Shown: piece by piece, positions 35,146-43,566 of the stretch
Position numbering within the stretch: the stretch's first letter is position 1
Layout: every line of letters begins with the position of its first letter
Origin: DAOTVC01 sp034437215
GTDB taxonomy: Bacteria; Chloroflexota; Anaerolineae; B4-G1; SLSP01
Length of the DNA stretch: 64,000 nucleotides
Direction of reading: 5' to 3'
Assembly: GCA_034437215.1 (NCBI GenBank)
Contig: DAOTVC010000027.1
Span: 32,923-96,922, forward strand
The notes under the pieces: model-generated
Database searches by the model: none
Told to the model about the DNA's origin: nothing
What the model saw: only the letters and a program-made list of their open reading frames with translations
Program-made: the position numbers and the translations under genes

Positions 35146-36678
35146 CTACGACTGCACCTCGCTGTACGCCACCCCCGCCATCATCAACCCCAGGGTCTCG
35201 ATGTCGGCCTCCTCGGTCGGAAGCACGCCCATGACCTGCCCCTCGAAGAGCACGGCGATGCGATCCGCGATGGTCAGGAGCTCTTCGAGGTCCTCGGAGA
35301 TGAGCAGGACGGCCATCCCCGCGGCCCGCTGCTCCAGCAGCATCTTGCGCACCGACTCCGTTGCCCCCACGTCTAGACCCCGTGAGGGATAGACGGCCAC
35401 CAAGAGACCACTGCAGGCGTCGATCTCGCGGGCCAGGATGGCCTTCTGAATGTTACCCCCGGAGAGGAACTTGATCCGCGTCTGAGGTGTAGGGGTCGCG
35501 ATACGGAAGGTCGTGATCAGCTGGCGGGCGAAGGAGAGGATGCGCTTGGGGCGCAGAATACCCCCCTCGGACAGGGGCGCCGAACGATAGCCCTTCATGG
35601 CGAGATTATCCGCGACCGCCATATTGCCCACCGCACCCATGCCCACCCGGTCGGCCGGAATGTGGCTGACCCCCGACTTGATGACGGCAAGGGGCGAGCG
35701 GTTCGTCAGGTTCTGCCCTCCGATGAGCACCCGACCCGCCGTGACTTCCCGTAGGCCGGTGACCACCTCCGCCAGCTGTCGCTGGCCGTTGCCGGCGACC
35801 CCGGCGATGCCCAGGATCTCCCCCTCCCTGATGTCCAGAGAGACGCCACGCAGGGCCGGCAGCCCCTTGTCGTCTCGCGCCTGGACGTCCCGGAGCTCCA
35901 GGACCGTCTCCCCGGGCGTGCAGACCTTCTTGTCCAGCCGGAAGAGCACCTCCCGCCCCACCATCAACCGCGCCAGATCCTGGGGATTCGTCTCCGAGGT
36001 GCGCTTCACCGCCACCGAGCGCCCCTGCTGCAGGACCTGCACGCGGTCGGAGAACTCGATCACCTCGCCCATCTTGTGGGTGATAAAGATGGCGGATTTG
36101 CCCTCGTTCACCATCCGCTCCAGGACCTGATCCAGCTCCTCCGCCTCCTGAGGGGTGAGGACGGCGGTGGGCTCGTCGAGGATGAGAATCTCGGCGTCCC
36201 GGTAGAGCAGCTTGAGGATCTCCACCCGCTGCTGCTCCCCCACGCTGAGCTGCCAGATGCGCGCCCGGGGATCGACCTTGAGGTTGTACTGTTCGGACAG
36301 GTCCTTGATCCGCTGCACCACCTTCTCCATGTCGGGCACGAAATCCAAATCGCCCAGCCCCAGCACGATGTTCTCAGCGACGGTCATGGTCTGCACCAGC
36401 ATGAAGTTCTGGTGCAGCATGCCGATGCCCAGAGCCGCGGCGTCGCGGGGCGAGTGAATCTCCACCCGCTCCCCACGCACGTAGATCTCGCCCTCGTCCT
36501 GGCGGTAGAGCCCCACGAGGATGTTCATCAGCGTGCTCTTGCCCGCACCGTTCTCCCCCAGCAGGGCCAGCACCTCCCCGCGGTAGAGATCCAGATCGAC
36601 GTGATCGTTAGCCAGAACGCCGGGGAAGTGTTTCGTGATCCCCCGCATCTCGACGACAGGAGTTCGTTCTTCGGTCAT
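35146..36678 (-). CDS. BMP-type nucleoside ABC importer, two-domain ATPase
   Basis: A 510-residue fused ABC ATPase. The first domain is canonical: Walker A GENGAGKST near residue 40, signature LSVGEQQRVEIL near 144, Walker B ILILDEPTAVL near 164 and switch ITHK. In the second domain the P-loop is degenerate (GVAGNGQRQLAEV) and the Walker B segment reads LLVAVYPSRGLDVGA, while LSGGNIQKAILAREI is kept. This is the usual asymmetry of the YufO/NupO family. The start ATG has GAGGAG 4 bases upstream. Confidence 0.94.
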   Translation of the reverse strand: MTEERTPVVEMRGITKHFPGVLANDHVDLDLYRGEVLALLGENGAGKSTLMNILVGLYRQDEGEIYVRGERVEIHSPRDAAALGIGMLHQNFMLVQTMTVAENIVLGLGDLDFVPDMEKVVQRIKDLSEQYNLKVDPRARIWQLSVGEQQRVEILKLLYRDAEILILDEPTAVLTPQEAEELDQVLERMVNEGKSAIFITHKMGEVIEFSDRVQVLQQGRSVAVKRTSETNPQDLARLMVGREVLFRLDKKVCTPGETVLELRDVQARDDKGLPALRGVSLDIREGEILGIAGVAGNGQRQLAEVVTGLREVTAGRVLIGGQNLTNRSPLAVIKSGVSHIPADRVGMGAVGNMAVADNLAMKGYRSAPLSEGGILRPKRILSFARQLITTFRIATPTPQTRIKFLSGGNIQKAILAREIDACSGLLVAVYPSRGLDVGATESVRKMLLEQRAAGMAVLLISEDLEELLTIADRIAVLFEGQVMGVLPTEEADIETLGLMMAGVAYSEVQS

Positions 36679-36709
36679 GTACTCCTCACTTCAAAAGTGT
36701 ACCGATGCC

Positions 36710-36865
36710 GTCATTCCAAGCGAACGGAAGGCGCTCTGCGCCTGAAGCGAGTCGAGGAATCTCTCTCTGAAGCCCCTGCTCACGAGAGATTCCTCGACTT
36801 CGTGCTCTTTGCCAGGTCCCTCGACTTCGCTCGGGACGGGCCCGGAGCACTCCGCTCGGAATGAC
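36710..36865. repeat. Palindromic MITE-like element inside the BMP operon
   Basis: The ends are GTCATTCC (36710-36717) and GGAATGAC (36858-36865). Inside, a perfect 15-bp inverted repeat GTCGAGGAATCTCTC/GAGAGATTCCTCGAC lies at 36751-36765 and 36784-36798, plus a further CTCGACTTCGCTCGGGA unit. No coding sequence. It resembles the GTCATTCC...CGAGGAATCT class of intergenic palindromes seen in many bacteria. Confidence 0.7.
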
Positions 36866-36930
36866 GAGCCGGGTTCTTTGTGTTTTGAAGAGGGTGAGGC
36901 GCGAGGCCCCACCCCCTGGAAGGTCAGCTT

Positions 36931-38043
36931 CTACCCACCGGGCGAACCGACGACGCCCTCGACGAAGAACTCCATGTTGAGCATGTCCTCGTCGCTCATG
37001 CACTCGCCCTCGGCGACGACGACGTTGCCGTCCTGGTCGACGACGGGGCCACAGAAGACGTCCCACTCACCGCTCGTGATGCGCTCGCGCTCGGTCTCCA
37101 CGTCAGCGCGCACGTCCTCAGGGACTTGGGGGCTCATCTCCGCCAGGGCCACGATGCCCTCATTCAGCCCCCCCCAGAATTGGTGGGACTCCCAGGTGCC
37201 CTCGATGGCGTCGTTGACGGTGTCGATGTAGTAGGTGCCCCACCGCCAGACCGGACTGGTCAGGACGGTGTCGCCCACGAACTGGCGCATGTCGGAGTCG
37301 TAGCCGATGCTCAGGACGCCCCGCTCCTGGGCCGCCTTCTGGGGCTCGGTGGTGTCCTGGTGCTGCGCGATGATGTCGGCCCCCTCGTCCAGCAGGCCGA
37401 TGGCGGCCTCGCGCTCGACGACGGGATCGTACCACGTGTTCGTCCAGACGACGCGCACCTCCGCATCGGGGTTCACGGACTGGACACCCCGGGTGAAGGC
37501 ATTGATACCGCGGATCACCTCGGGGATGGGGAAGGCGGCCACGTAACCGATGATGTTGCTCTCGGTCATCTCACCGGCCACGATGCCGGAGAGGTAGCGG
37601 GGCTGGTACATCCGCCCGAAGTAGGTCGCCATGTTCTCGCGGGTCTTGTAGCCCGAGCAGTGCTCAAAGAGCACATCGGGGAATTCCTCGGCGACCTCGA
37701 ACATGGGGTCCATGTAGCCGAACGAGGTGGCGAAGATCATGTCGTAATCCTGCTGGGCGTAGTCGCGGATCACGCGCGCGGCGTCAGGACCCTCGGGCAC
37801 GTTCTCGATGTAGGTCGTCTCGACCTGATCGCCCAGCGCCTCCGCGAGCCGCTGGCGCCCCTGATCGTGCTCGTAGGTCCAGCCAAGGTCACCCGGAGGG
37901 CTGATGTAGACAAAGGCGACGCGGAAGGGCTCCTCGGCGGAGACCTCTTCGGTCGGGGCTTCAGTGGGCGGGGTGGTACAGGCGGCCAAGAGCAGCAGGG
38001 TCACAATCATCAACGATAGGATGTTCCACAGGTTGCGTTTCAC
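36931..38043 (-). CDS. BMP-family nucleoside-binding lipoprotein
   Basis: A 370-residue lipoprotein, lipobox LLAAC with Cys22, of the BMP/PnrA (TmpC-like) family that binds nucleosides. FRVAFVYISPPGDLGWTYEHDQGRQ is the typical opening, IFATSFGYMDPMFEVAEEFPDVLFEH the ligand-pocket region, and GYDSDM near 260 is also typical. The start GTG at 38043 has AGAAGGAGG 7 bases upstream. The longer frame starting at 38133 lacks an RBS. The ATPase and permeases follow after a palindromic repeat, which may lower their expression relative to this subunit. Confidence 0.92.
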   Translation of the reverse strand: MKRNLWNILSLMIVTLLLLAACTTPPTEAPTEEVSAEEPFRVAFVYISPPGDLGWTYEHDQGRQRLAEALGDQVETTYIENVPEGPDAARVIRDYAQQDYDMIFATSFGYMDPMFEVAEEFPDVLFEHCSGYKTRENMATYFGRMYQPRYLSGIVAGEMTESNIIGYVAAFPIPEVIRGINAFTRGVQSVNPDAEVRVVWTNTWYDPVVEREAAIGLLDEGADIIAQHQDTTEPQKAAQERGVLSIGYDSDMRQFVGDTVLTSPVWRWGTYYIDTVNDAIEGTWESHQFWGGLNEGIVALAEMSPQVPEDVRADVETERERITSGEWDVFCGPVVDQDGNVVVAEGECMSDEDMLNMEFFVEGVVGSPGG

Positions 38044-38190
38044 TGTTGATCCTCCTTCTAGTGAGAACTTAGGGAATGTGGTTGGGTCTGCCAATCGGAC
38101 GTCCTGGTGCAATCCACCTCCTTTCCGGGACACTCTTGTAGAACTCCGAGGGAGTCGATCACATGTCAGACATCTACCGAGTACGACCTC

Positions 38191-38219
38191 ATTATACCGA
38201 AGTTGGGAAGGTAATTCAA
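38191..38219 (-). promoter_or_regulatory. Sigma-70-type promoter of the BMP nucleoside operon
   Basis: On the minus strand TTGAAT (38219-38214) and a consensus TATAAT (38196-38191) are 17 bases apart, giving a leader of about 140 bases before the GTG. No operator or riboswitch is recognised in that leader. Confidence 0.75.
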
Positions 38220-38240
38220 GCGAGGCGACAGAAGCGCACC

Positions 38241-39221
38241 TCAGTCCAGATCCCAGACCTCGAGCAGTTCGTCGTCCTCGATCTGGGTGTTGGTCAGATC
38301 AATACGCTCGCGGGTCAGCCGAAAGCGGTCGAAATCCCGGGCGACGATGGTGTCCGGGAAGATAGAACGGGCCTCCTCGAGAATATCGCGGATACGGTAG
38401 CGCTGCGAGAGATGGGTCAGGACGAGGGTGCGCACCTCTGCCTGGTGGGCCAGTTGCGCCGCCTGTCCGGCGGTGATGTGTCCAAAGCGCCGGGCGAGAT
38501 CCGCATCGCGCTCCAGATAGGTGGACTCGCAGACGAGCAGATCGGTGCCCGTGACGACCCTGGCGAGATTATCCACGCGGGAGGCATCCCCCGTCAACGC
38601 GACGGAGATGCCCGGTCGCGAGGGACCGAGAACGTCGTCGGGGTGCACCACCCGCCCGTTCGCCAGCGTGATGGGCTTGCCGTTGACCAGGTCACGGCGC
38701 TCGGGTCCGGCAGGGACCCCCAGGGCCTCCGCCCGCTCGGGCAGGAAAGGACGGCGGGGCTTCTCACGAAAGAGGTAGCCGAAACAGCCGGGGCCCCGGT
38801 GCTGCACGGGGAAGGCGACGATCTCGAAGGTCTCCTTCTCCATCAGGCGGCCCGGGCGGATGTCGTTGAGCTCGACCGGCACCGGTGGGCGGGCACCGCG
38901 CAGGACCACGCGGAAGAGGAGATCGGAGACGCGTTCCATAGCCCACCGTCCACCGTAGATCTGCATACTGTCCACAGCTTCCCAGCGGGCGAAGGTGGAG
39001 ACCAGCCCTCCCAGGCCCAGGATGTGGTCGAGGTGCCCGTGGGTAATGAGGATGTGCTCCAAGCGACGAAAGCCCAACCCGCTGCGCAGGATCTGCCGCT
39101 GCGTGCCCTCACCGCAGTCGACAAGGAAGCGCTCGTCGCGATGGAGCACCATCTGTGCGGGGAGGCCCCGCTGGATGGAGGGGGCCGACGCTGCCGTGCC
39201 CAAGAAGACGAGCTCGATCAT
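38241..39221 (-). CDS. rnz: Ribonuclease Z (tRNA 3'-processing, MBL fold)
   Basis: A 326-residue metallo-beta-lactamase-fold endonuclease that trims tRNA 3' ends. MIELVFLGTAASAPS is the classic N-terminus, THGHLDHILGLGGL (about 60-73) the first zinc motif, ALTGDASR the conserved Asp, and VLTHLSQRY near 270 the last His site. The exosite insert (about 155-195) is present in short form. The start ATG lacks a clear Shine-Dalgarno. A promoter about 130 bases upstream fits the minus strand. Confidence 0.93.
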   Translation of the reverse strand: MIELVFLGTAASAPSIQRGLPAQMVLHRDERFLVDCGEGTQRQILRSGLGFRRLEHILITHGHLDHILGLGGLVSTFARWEAVDSMQIYGGRWAMERVSDLLFRVVLRGARPPVPVELNDIRPGRLMEKETFEIVAFPVQHRGPGCFGYLFREKPRRPFLPERAEALGVPAGPERRDLVNGKPITLANGRVVHPDDVLGPSRPGISVALTGDASRVDNLARVVTGTDLLVCESTYLERDADLARRFGHITAGQAAQLAHQAEVRTLVLTHLSQRYRIRDILEEARSIFPDTIVARDFDRFRLTRERIDLTNTQIEDDELLEVWDLD

Positions 39222-39352
39222 CTCGGCGTCTCACCCGGCCCACCCGAGGCCGTAAAGGTGGAGACGCTGCCGCCTGATGTCCTCTCAAGACAACCGTCCC
39301 CGGACCGTTGGGGAGCGTAAAGGAAGAAAATTCCCCGACTATGCATGGTGCC

Positions 39353-39380
39353 ATTATACTCACGGTCCAAGGGTTGACAA
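39353..39380 (-). promoter_or_regulatory. Promoter of rnz in the first copy of a 30-bp repeat
   Basis: On the minus strand TTGTCA (39380-39375) and consensus TATAAT (39358-39353) are 16 bases apart. The -35 lies in a TTGACAA palindrome that can also be read on the plus strand. The leader to rnz would be about 125 bases. Confidence 0.7.
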
Positions 39381-39385
39381 ATTCC
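39356..39385. repeat. 30-bp direct repeat, copy 1
   Basis: The segment from ATACTC through GGTCCAAGGGTTGACA to AATTCC is repeated at 39541-39570 with one mismatch. Both copies contain a -35-like TTGACA. Confidence 0.9.
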
Positions 39386-39438
39386 GACCCGCAGGGCTAT
39401 CGCACTGAGCACACTTTCTCCAGCGCGTTACCTGGTGC

Positions 39439-39459
39439 GCCGCTGAAGCGGCATTTTTT
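39439..39459 (+). terminator. Plus-strand intrinsic terminator in the rnz/MFS spacer
   Basis: GCCGC-TGAA-GCGGC (39439-39452) followed by A and six T. No protein gene lies upstream on this strand, so it would end either antisense transcription or a short RNA begun in repeat copy 1. Confidence 0.6.
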
Positions 39460-39462
39460 AGA

Positions 39463-39507
39463 GGGATTTTCGGGGCGGAGCTTTGCCCCGCCCCGAAAAT
39501 CCCCTTT
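39463..39507 (+). terminator. Second, 16-bp terminator-like hairpin
   Basis: A perfect 16-bp stem (39463-39478 with 39488-39503) and a 9-base loop, followed by CCTTTTA. It directly follows the smaller terminator on the same strand and so insulates the downstream MFS promoter. Confidence 0.6.
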
Positions 39508-39540
39508 TATCCCCGGCCTTAAGGGGGTGCCTTACGCCGG

Positions 39541-39570
39541 ATACTCGCGGTCCAAGGGTTGACAAATTCC
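39541..39570. repeat. 30-bp direct repeat, copy 2
   Basis: Near-identical to 39356-39385 (one base differs, GCGG for ACGG). This copy supplies the -35 of the MFS promoter. Confidence 0.9.
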
Positions 39571-39586
39571 TGCCCACAATTATAGT
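39559..39586 (+). promoter_or_regulatory. Promoter of the MFS gene
   Basis: Consensus TTGACA (39559-39564) and TATAGT (39581-39586) are 16 bases apart, with a leader of about 125 bases that contains the 14-bp tandem repeat. Confidence 0.7.
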
Positions 39587-39617
39587 TAGCCTGGCAAAGG
39601 ATTAATCCTTAAGGCAA

Positions 39618-39673
39618 GGCAGGGACTCACAGGCAGGGGCTCACAGGCAGGGGCTCACAGGCAGGGGCTCACG
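39618..39673. repeat. 14-bp tandem repeat, four copies
   Basis: GGCAGGGGCTCACA is repeated four times head to tail (the first and last copies each differ by one base) in the leader of the MFS gene. Confidence 0.9.
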
Positions 39674-39717
39674 AGGGGTGTGGAGGTTAGAGGGTCCACC
39701 TATTCAGGACCGGGACG

Positions 39718-41004
39718 ATGAACATACTGAAAGATTACCTGAAGACCATCGGGCGCTTCTCCCCGGAGGCCCGGCTCTACCTGCTGGCGACGATACTGCA
39801 GGGAACCGCCTGGGGCATCTACCAGCTCTTCTTCAACTTCTATATTCTCAGCCTCGGCTACACGCGGGACTTCTTGGGCCCCCTCATCAGCATCCCGGCG
39901 TTGACCGCGCTCGTTGTCGCCCTCTTCGCCGGCTATCTGAGCGACCTTATCGGTCGCAAGCGGGCCTTTATCCTGGGCGGGCTCCTCACGGTAGCAGCGC
40001 AGTTCCTGCTGCTCATCCTCACCTCCCGCAGCGGGCTGATCCTTGCCAGCGTTCTCCGCGGGATCGGGATGAGCATCTTCAATGTCACTGCCGCCCCCTT
40101 CCTTATGGAGCAGAGTAGCGAGGCGGAGCGCACCCACCTCTTCAGCTTCAACTCCGGTATCATGACCCTCTCCTCCTTCCTGGGCAACTTCGTGGGAGGT
40201 AGCTTGCCCTCCTTCGTCGCCGCCCGCCTGGGCGTCGCCTCGACCTCCAGCAGCGCCTACGCCTGGTCCCTGGGCATCACCACCCTGCTCAATCTCCTGG
40301 CCCTGCTCCCGCTGCTGCGCCTGCGCTTACAGAAGAAAGTGTTGGCGGGGAGTCCCCTGGCGCCCTTCCGCGCGCTCTGGACCAACCGGGAGAGCATGAC
40401 ACGCCTGCTCCTCCCCTCCCTCATTGTCGCCCTGGGCGCGGGGATGCTCATGCCCTTCATGAACATCTTCTTCCGCTTCCGCTACGAGATGTCCGACGAG
40501 GCCATCGGCTCCCTCTTCGGCTTCGGCTCGCTGGCCATGGGGGTCGCCATCCTCATCGCCCCCATCCTGGCCGAGCGGTGGGGCAAGGCGCGCACCGTCG
40601 CCATCAGTCAGGGGCTCTCCATCCCCTTCCTCATTCTGCTGGGCTTCGTCCCCTACGTGGAGGTCGCCATCGCCGCCTACTTTTTCCGCCTGGCCCTCAT
40701 GAACCTCGCCGGCCCTGTCTACCAGACGATGGTCATGGAGGAAGCGGAGGCGGAATCCCGGGGCATGGCTGCCAGCCTCTACAGCATGATCTGGAATCTG
40801 GGCTGGGCCCTCAGCCCCTCCCTCAGCGGCCCCCTCCAGGAGCGCTACGGCTTCAATCCCGTCTTCTTGACGACCATCGTCTCCTACGCCCTCTCCGTCT
40901 ACCTGATCTACCGCTGGTTCGTGCGGCAGCGTGCACGTCAGGATGGACCTGCGATGCAGCCCGAACTCGCCAATTCCGGCGGTCCCTCAGCGCCCCGCTC
41001 TTAA
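39718..41004 (+). CDS. MFS transporter
   Basis: A 428-residue major-facilitator protein with twelve hydrophobic helices. The loop-2 signature GYLSDLIGRKRAF (about 76-88) is clear, and a long central loop separates the two six-helix halves at about 200-220. The C-terminus is a short soluble tail. It belongs to the large group of uncharacterised bacterial MFS efflux-type proteins, and the substrate cannot be guessed. The RBS before ATG is weak (GGGAC). It stands alone, followed by a strong hairpin. Confidence 0.88.
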   Translation: MNILKDYLKTIGRFSPEARLYLLATILQGTAWGIYQLFFNFYILSLGYTRDFLGPLISIPALTALVVALFAGYLSDLIGRKRAFILGGLLTVAAQFLLLILTSRSGLILASVLRGIGMSIFNVTAAPFLMEQSSEAERTHLFSFNSGIMTLSSFLGNFVGGSLPSFVAARLGVASTSSSAYAWSLGITTLLNLLALLPLLRLRLQKKVLAGSPLAPFRALWTNRESMTRLLLPSLIVALGAGMLMPFMNIFFRFRYEMSDEAIGSLFGFGSLAMGVAILIAPILAERWGKARTVAISQGLSIPFLILLGFVPYVEVAIAAYFFRLALMNLAGPVYQTMVMEEAEAESRGMAASLYSMIWNLGWALSPSLSGPLQERYGFNPVFLTTIVSYALSVYLIYRWFVRQRARQDGPAMQPELANSGGPSAPRS

Positions 41005-41018
41005 TGTCTACAAGACGA

Positions 41019-41046
41019 GCGGCGCCGTCGTGACGGCGCCGCTCCG
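41019..41046. terminator. Hairpin between converging genes
   Basis: A 13-bp perfect GC stem (GAGCGGCGCCGTC paired with GACGGCGCCGCTC) with a two-base loop lies between the MFS gene and the leftward SIMPL gene. It lacks a T tract. Confidence 0.6.
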
Positions 41047-41064
41047 AAGACCTTTGTGCGGGCG

Positions 41065-41823
41065 TTACTGGACGATGTCGAAGACGACCTGCACTTCGAC
41101 CTGAATGTTCAACGTCCCGCCGGAGATGGGAACCTCACCACCACCCCCCATGCTATCGTAGGCCATGCGGGGCATGGACGCGGGCTGCGGCATGGAGCTG
41201 AACTCCATCACCTGATGCACCCTACCCACACTGACACCCAGTCCCTGGGCCAGGGCCTCGGCCTTGACCCGAGCGTTGGCGATAGCCTCCTCACGAGCCT
41301 CCTGCATCAGCGCCTCGGTATCCTCGATGCCGAAGGCGATCCCCTGAACGGTGTTGGCACCGGCTTCAAGGGCGTCCTCGAGCAGCTGTCCCGTCTGGGA
41401 GATGTCGCGCAGGCGGACAGAGAGCTCGTTGACGACGTGATAACGCAGCTCGTCGGTGGGCAGCCCCTCACGATCGTAGACCTGCTCCACCCACATGTTG
41501 TAGTTGACCGTCTGAATATCCTGCGCCTCGACCCCCAGAGCCTCGATGGCTTCCAACACGGCGTTCATGCGCTCGGTGCTGGAGGCGATGGCCTCCCCGG
41601 CGTCGGAGTCGATGGTCTCCACCCCCAGCCGAATGTCGACGATATCGGGCGCCGCGCTTGCCACGCCGCTCCCATTCACGTTGATGGTGTAGTCCATCTC
41701 ACTGCCGCCCGACCCTGCAGCGACACTGAGCCCCGGATTACCCCCAACCGCGGGGGCACCACAGCCGGCGAGCAGCACCAGCCCCAGAACCAACAGTAAA
41801 CCGAACCACTTGCGACCGAACAT
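41065..41823 (-). CDS. SIMPL-domain (DUF541) lipoprotein
   Basis: A 252-residue lipoprotein, lipobox LLAGC with Cys21, and one SIMPL domain from about residue 45. YTINVNGSGVASAAPDIVDIRLGVET is the conserved opening, and REEAIANARVKAEALAQGLGVSVGRV the conserved closing helix. The family forms oligomeric periplasmic or surface assemblies of unclear function and is often linked to envelope stress. The RBS is GGAGGATC. First of several outward-facing proteins on this strand. Confidence 0.9.
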   Translation of the reverse strand: MFGRKWFGLLLVLGLVLLAGCGAPAVGGNPGLSVAAGSGGSEMDYTINVNGSGVASAAPDIVDIRLGVETIDSDAGEAIASSTERMNAVLEAIEALGVEAQDIQTVNYNMWVEQVYDREGLPTDELRYHVVNELSVRLRDISQTGQLLEDALEAGANTVQGIAFGIEDTEALMQEAREEAIANARVKAEALAQGLGVSVGRVHQVMEFSSMPQPASMPRMAYDSMGGGGEVPISGGTLNIQVEVQVVFDIVQ

Positions 41824-41958
41824 TGTAGGATCCTCCGGACTGATTTTTAGATATAGGAAGTCTTGGCTTCCACACCTATCAACGTTCGCGGTTCTCCATT
41901 AGTTCCCGAAAAGAGCATAAAAAGAGGATCAAAATCTGGAAAAAGAGGGGGCTAAAGA

Positions 41959-43467
41959 TCAGGGCATCTCGAAGTAGGCGTCCAACAGAGGTTGCAGATC
42001 AGCGTCGGTGTGAGCTCGCACCGCTTGCAGGAGATCGTCTCGCGTCACCAGCCGCCCCTCGTTGGCGGCCCGGTACTCCCTCACGAAGGCAAAGAAGGCC
42101 TCGTCTCCCATCAACGCGCGTAGATCCGCCAGGAAGTGCGCGCCCAGCCCGTAGATGTCGTGGATGTAGGCGGACGTCTCCTCGAAGGCGTAGATGGAGC
42201 GGTCGAGGGCCCCGGAGGGCGACCAGTAGTCGATGTGGCTCTGCCACCACCAGTCGGTGGCCTCGGGGTAGTAGCGCTCCAGGAAGAGGAGCTCGCTGTA
42301 CTTGGCGAAGGACTCGTCGAGCCAGGGCGCGCGCACCTGGTCGTTGCCCACGGCCCCGAACCACCATTGGTGAGCGATCTCGTGGACGGTCAGCGGCATG
42401 AGCAGGGAGTAGGGGGTGCCGTCGTAGGTCTCGTAGCCGTAGCCGCTCATGCTGATGAGGCCCGAGTACTCCATGGCACCGTAGTAGGCGTTCTCGGCGA
42501 TCACCAGCTCCGGGTAGGGATAGGGGCCGTAGAGCTCCGTGTAGAGGGGTAAGGCGCGACCGGCGAGCTCCAGGAGCCCCTCTCCGGCGACGGCGTGCTC
42601 GGGTAGATAGTAGGAGGTGACGGGAATGCCGTCCGCCCGGCTGAACGCAACTTCGTACTCCCGGCTCGCCAGAAAGGCGAAGTTGCGCGCACCGGTGAGG
42701 TAGTAGCGCCGGGCGGGTCCATCGCTCTCCTGCGCGCCGGGGGCGGCGATCACGACGTCGCTAGGCGCCGTGAGGTAGACCTCGAAGGTGGCGACGGGGT
42801 AGACGGTGGGGTCCCCCACGGGGCGGTAGCTCCACGTCCGCCACCCCTGCCCCTCGTCGTAGGGCGCCAGCACCGCGTGCCAGTCCCCTACCTGGAGCAA
42901 TCGCTCCCCCGCTCCCAGATTGCCCACGGGGGGCCAGGCGGTCGGTGCTACCGACGGAATCTGGATGGCGTAGTCGAAGGCCACCTGGACAGGATCACCG
43001 GGCTCCAGGGGTACAGGCAGGGGCACCCGGTAGAAGAGCCCCTCCAGCGTGGGGCTGACGGTGTGGGTCTGCCAACGCGTCGTTACCTGAGCACCAGAGA
43101 GGGCAAAGCCGGCGAGGTGCGCGGAGGGCACGAAGAAGAGGAGCTCCTGCCAGCGCTCCACCGAGTCATTCTGCAACCGCGCCCGCTGCTCCACGTCGAG
43201 ACGACGCCCGTCGTAGTCCAGCGCCACGTCGATCCGGTGCTCGGGCAGCCCGCCGGCGGGCGCCGTGACCAGAGGGGTGGGTGTGGGCGAGGGCTCGGGT
43301 GAGGGGGTGGAGGTGGGCAGCGCCGTCTCCGTGAGAGTCGGAGCAACCGTCCTGCTCCTCCCTCCCGGCTCCTGCGTCTCGGCGTTGCACCCCACCAGCA
43401 AAAGGCCCAACAGCAGAGTCAGCGCCAGGAGTCCCAACGTCAAAGCACTTCGAAATCGATCGCCCAT
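41959..43467 (-). CDS. M1-family zinc metallopeptidase lipoprotein
   Basis: A 502-residue lipoprotein, lipobox LLVGC with Cys27, then a short Ser/Thr/Pro stalk (about 38-65). The M1-like part has an N-terminal beta domain (about 75-260) and a catalytic domain. The zinc site HEIAH is at 362-366 with third ligand Glu385 (18 residues on, in WLDES), and GAMEYSG replaces the usual GAMEN exopeptidase motif. It lacks the large C-terminal helical domain of full M1 aminopeptidases, as is common in secreted bacterial homologues. Likely degrades peptides outside the cell. Confidence 0.9.
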   Translation of the reverse strand: MGDRFRSALTLGLLALTLLLGLLLVGCNAETQEPGGRSRTVAPTLTETALPTSTPSPEPSPTPTPLVTAPAGGLPEHRIDVALDYDGRRLDVEQRARLQNDSVERWQELLFFVPSAHLAGFALSGAQVTTRWQTHTVSPTLEGLFYRVPLPVPLEPGDPVQVAFDYAIQIPSVAPTAWPPVGNLGAGERLLQVGDWHAVLAPYDEGQGWRTWSYRPVGDPTVYPVATFEVYLTAPSDVVIAAPGAQESDGPARRYYLTGARNFAFLASREYEVAFSRADGIPVTSYYLPEHAVAGEGLLELAGRALPLYTELYGPYPYPELVIAENAYYGAMEYSGLISMSGYGYETYDGTPYSLLMPLTVHEIAHQWWFGAVGNDQVRAPWLDESFAKYSELLFLERYYPEATDWWWQSHIDYWSPSGALDRSIYAFEETSAYIHDIYGLGAHFLADLRALMGDEAFFAFVREYRAANEGRLVTRDDLLQAVRAHTDADLQPLLDAYFEMP

Positions 43468-43566
43468 TACCCTTCCCTCAAATGACTGGGATGTGCTTCA
43501 AGAGGAACACACCTAAATGACTGTAAACTTCCTAAGCCCTGATCCCCAATCCCTGTTCCCCTCTCC

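Noticed and set aside
39600..39680. CRISPR-like array
   Set aside because: The repeats are 14 bp and directly adjacent with no spacers, so this is a simple tandem repeat. No cas genes are in the window.
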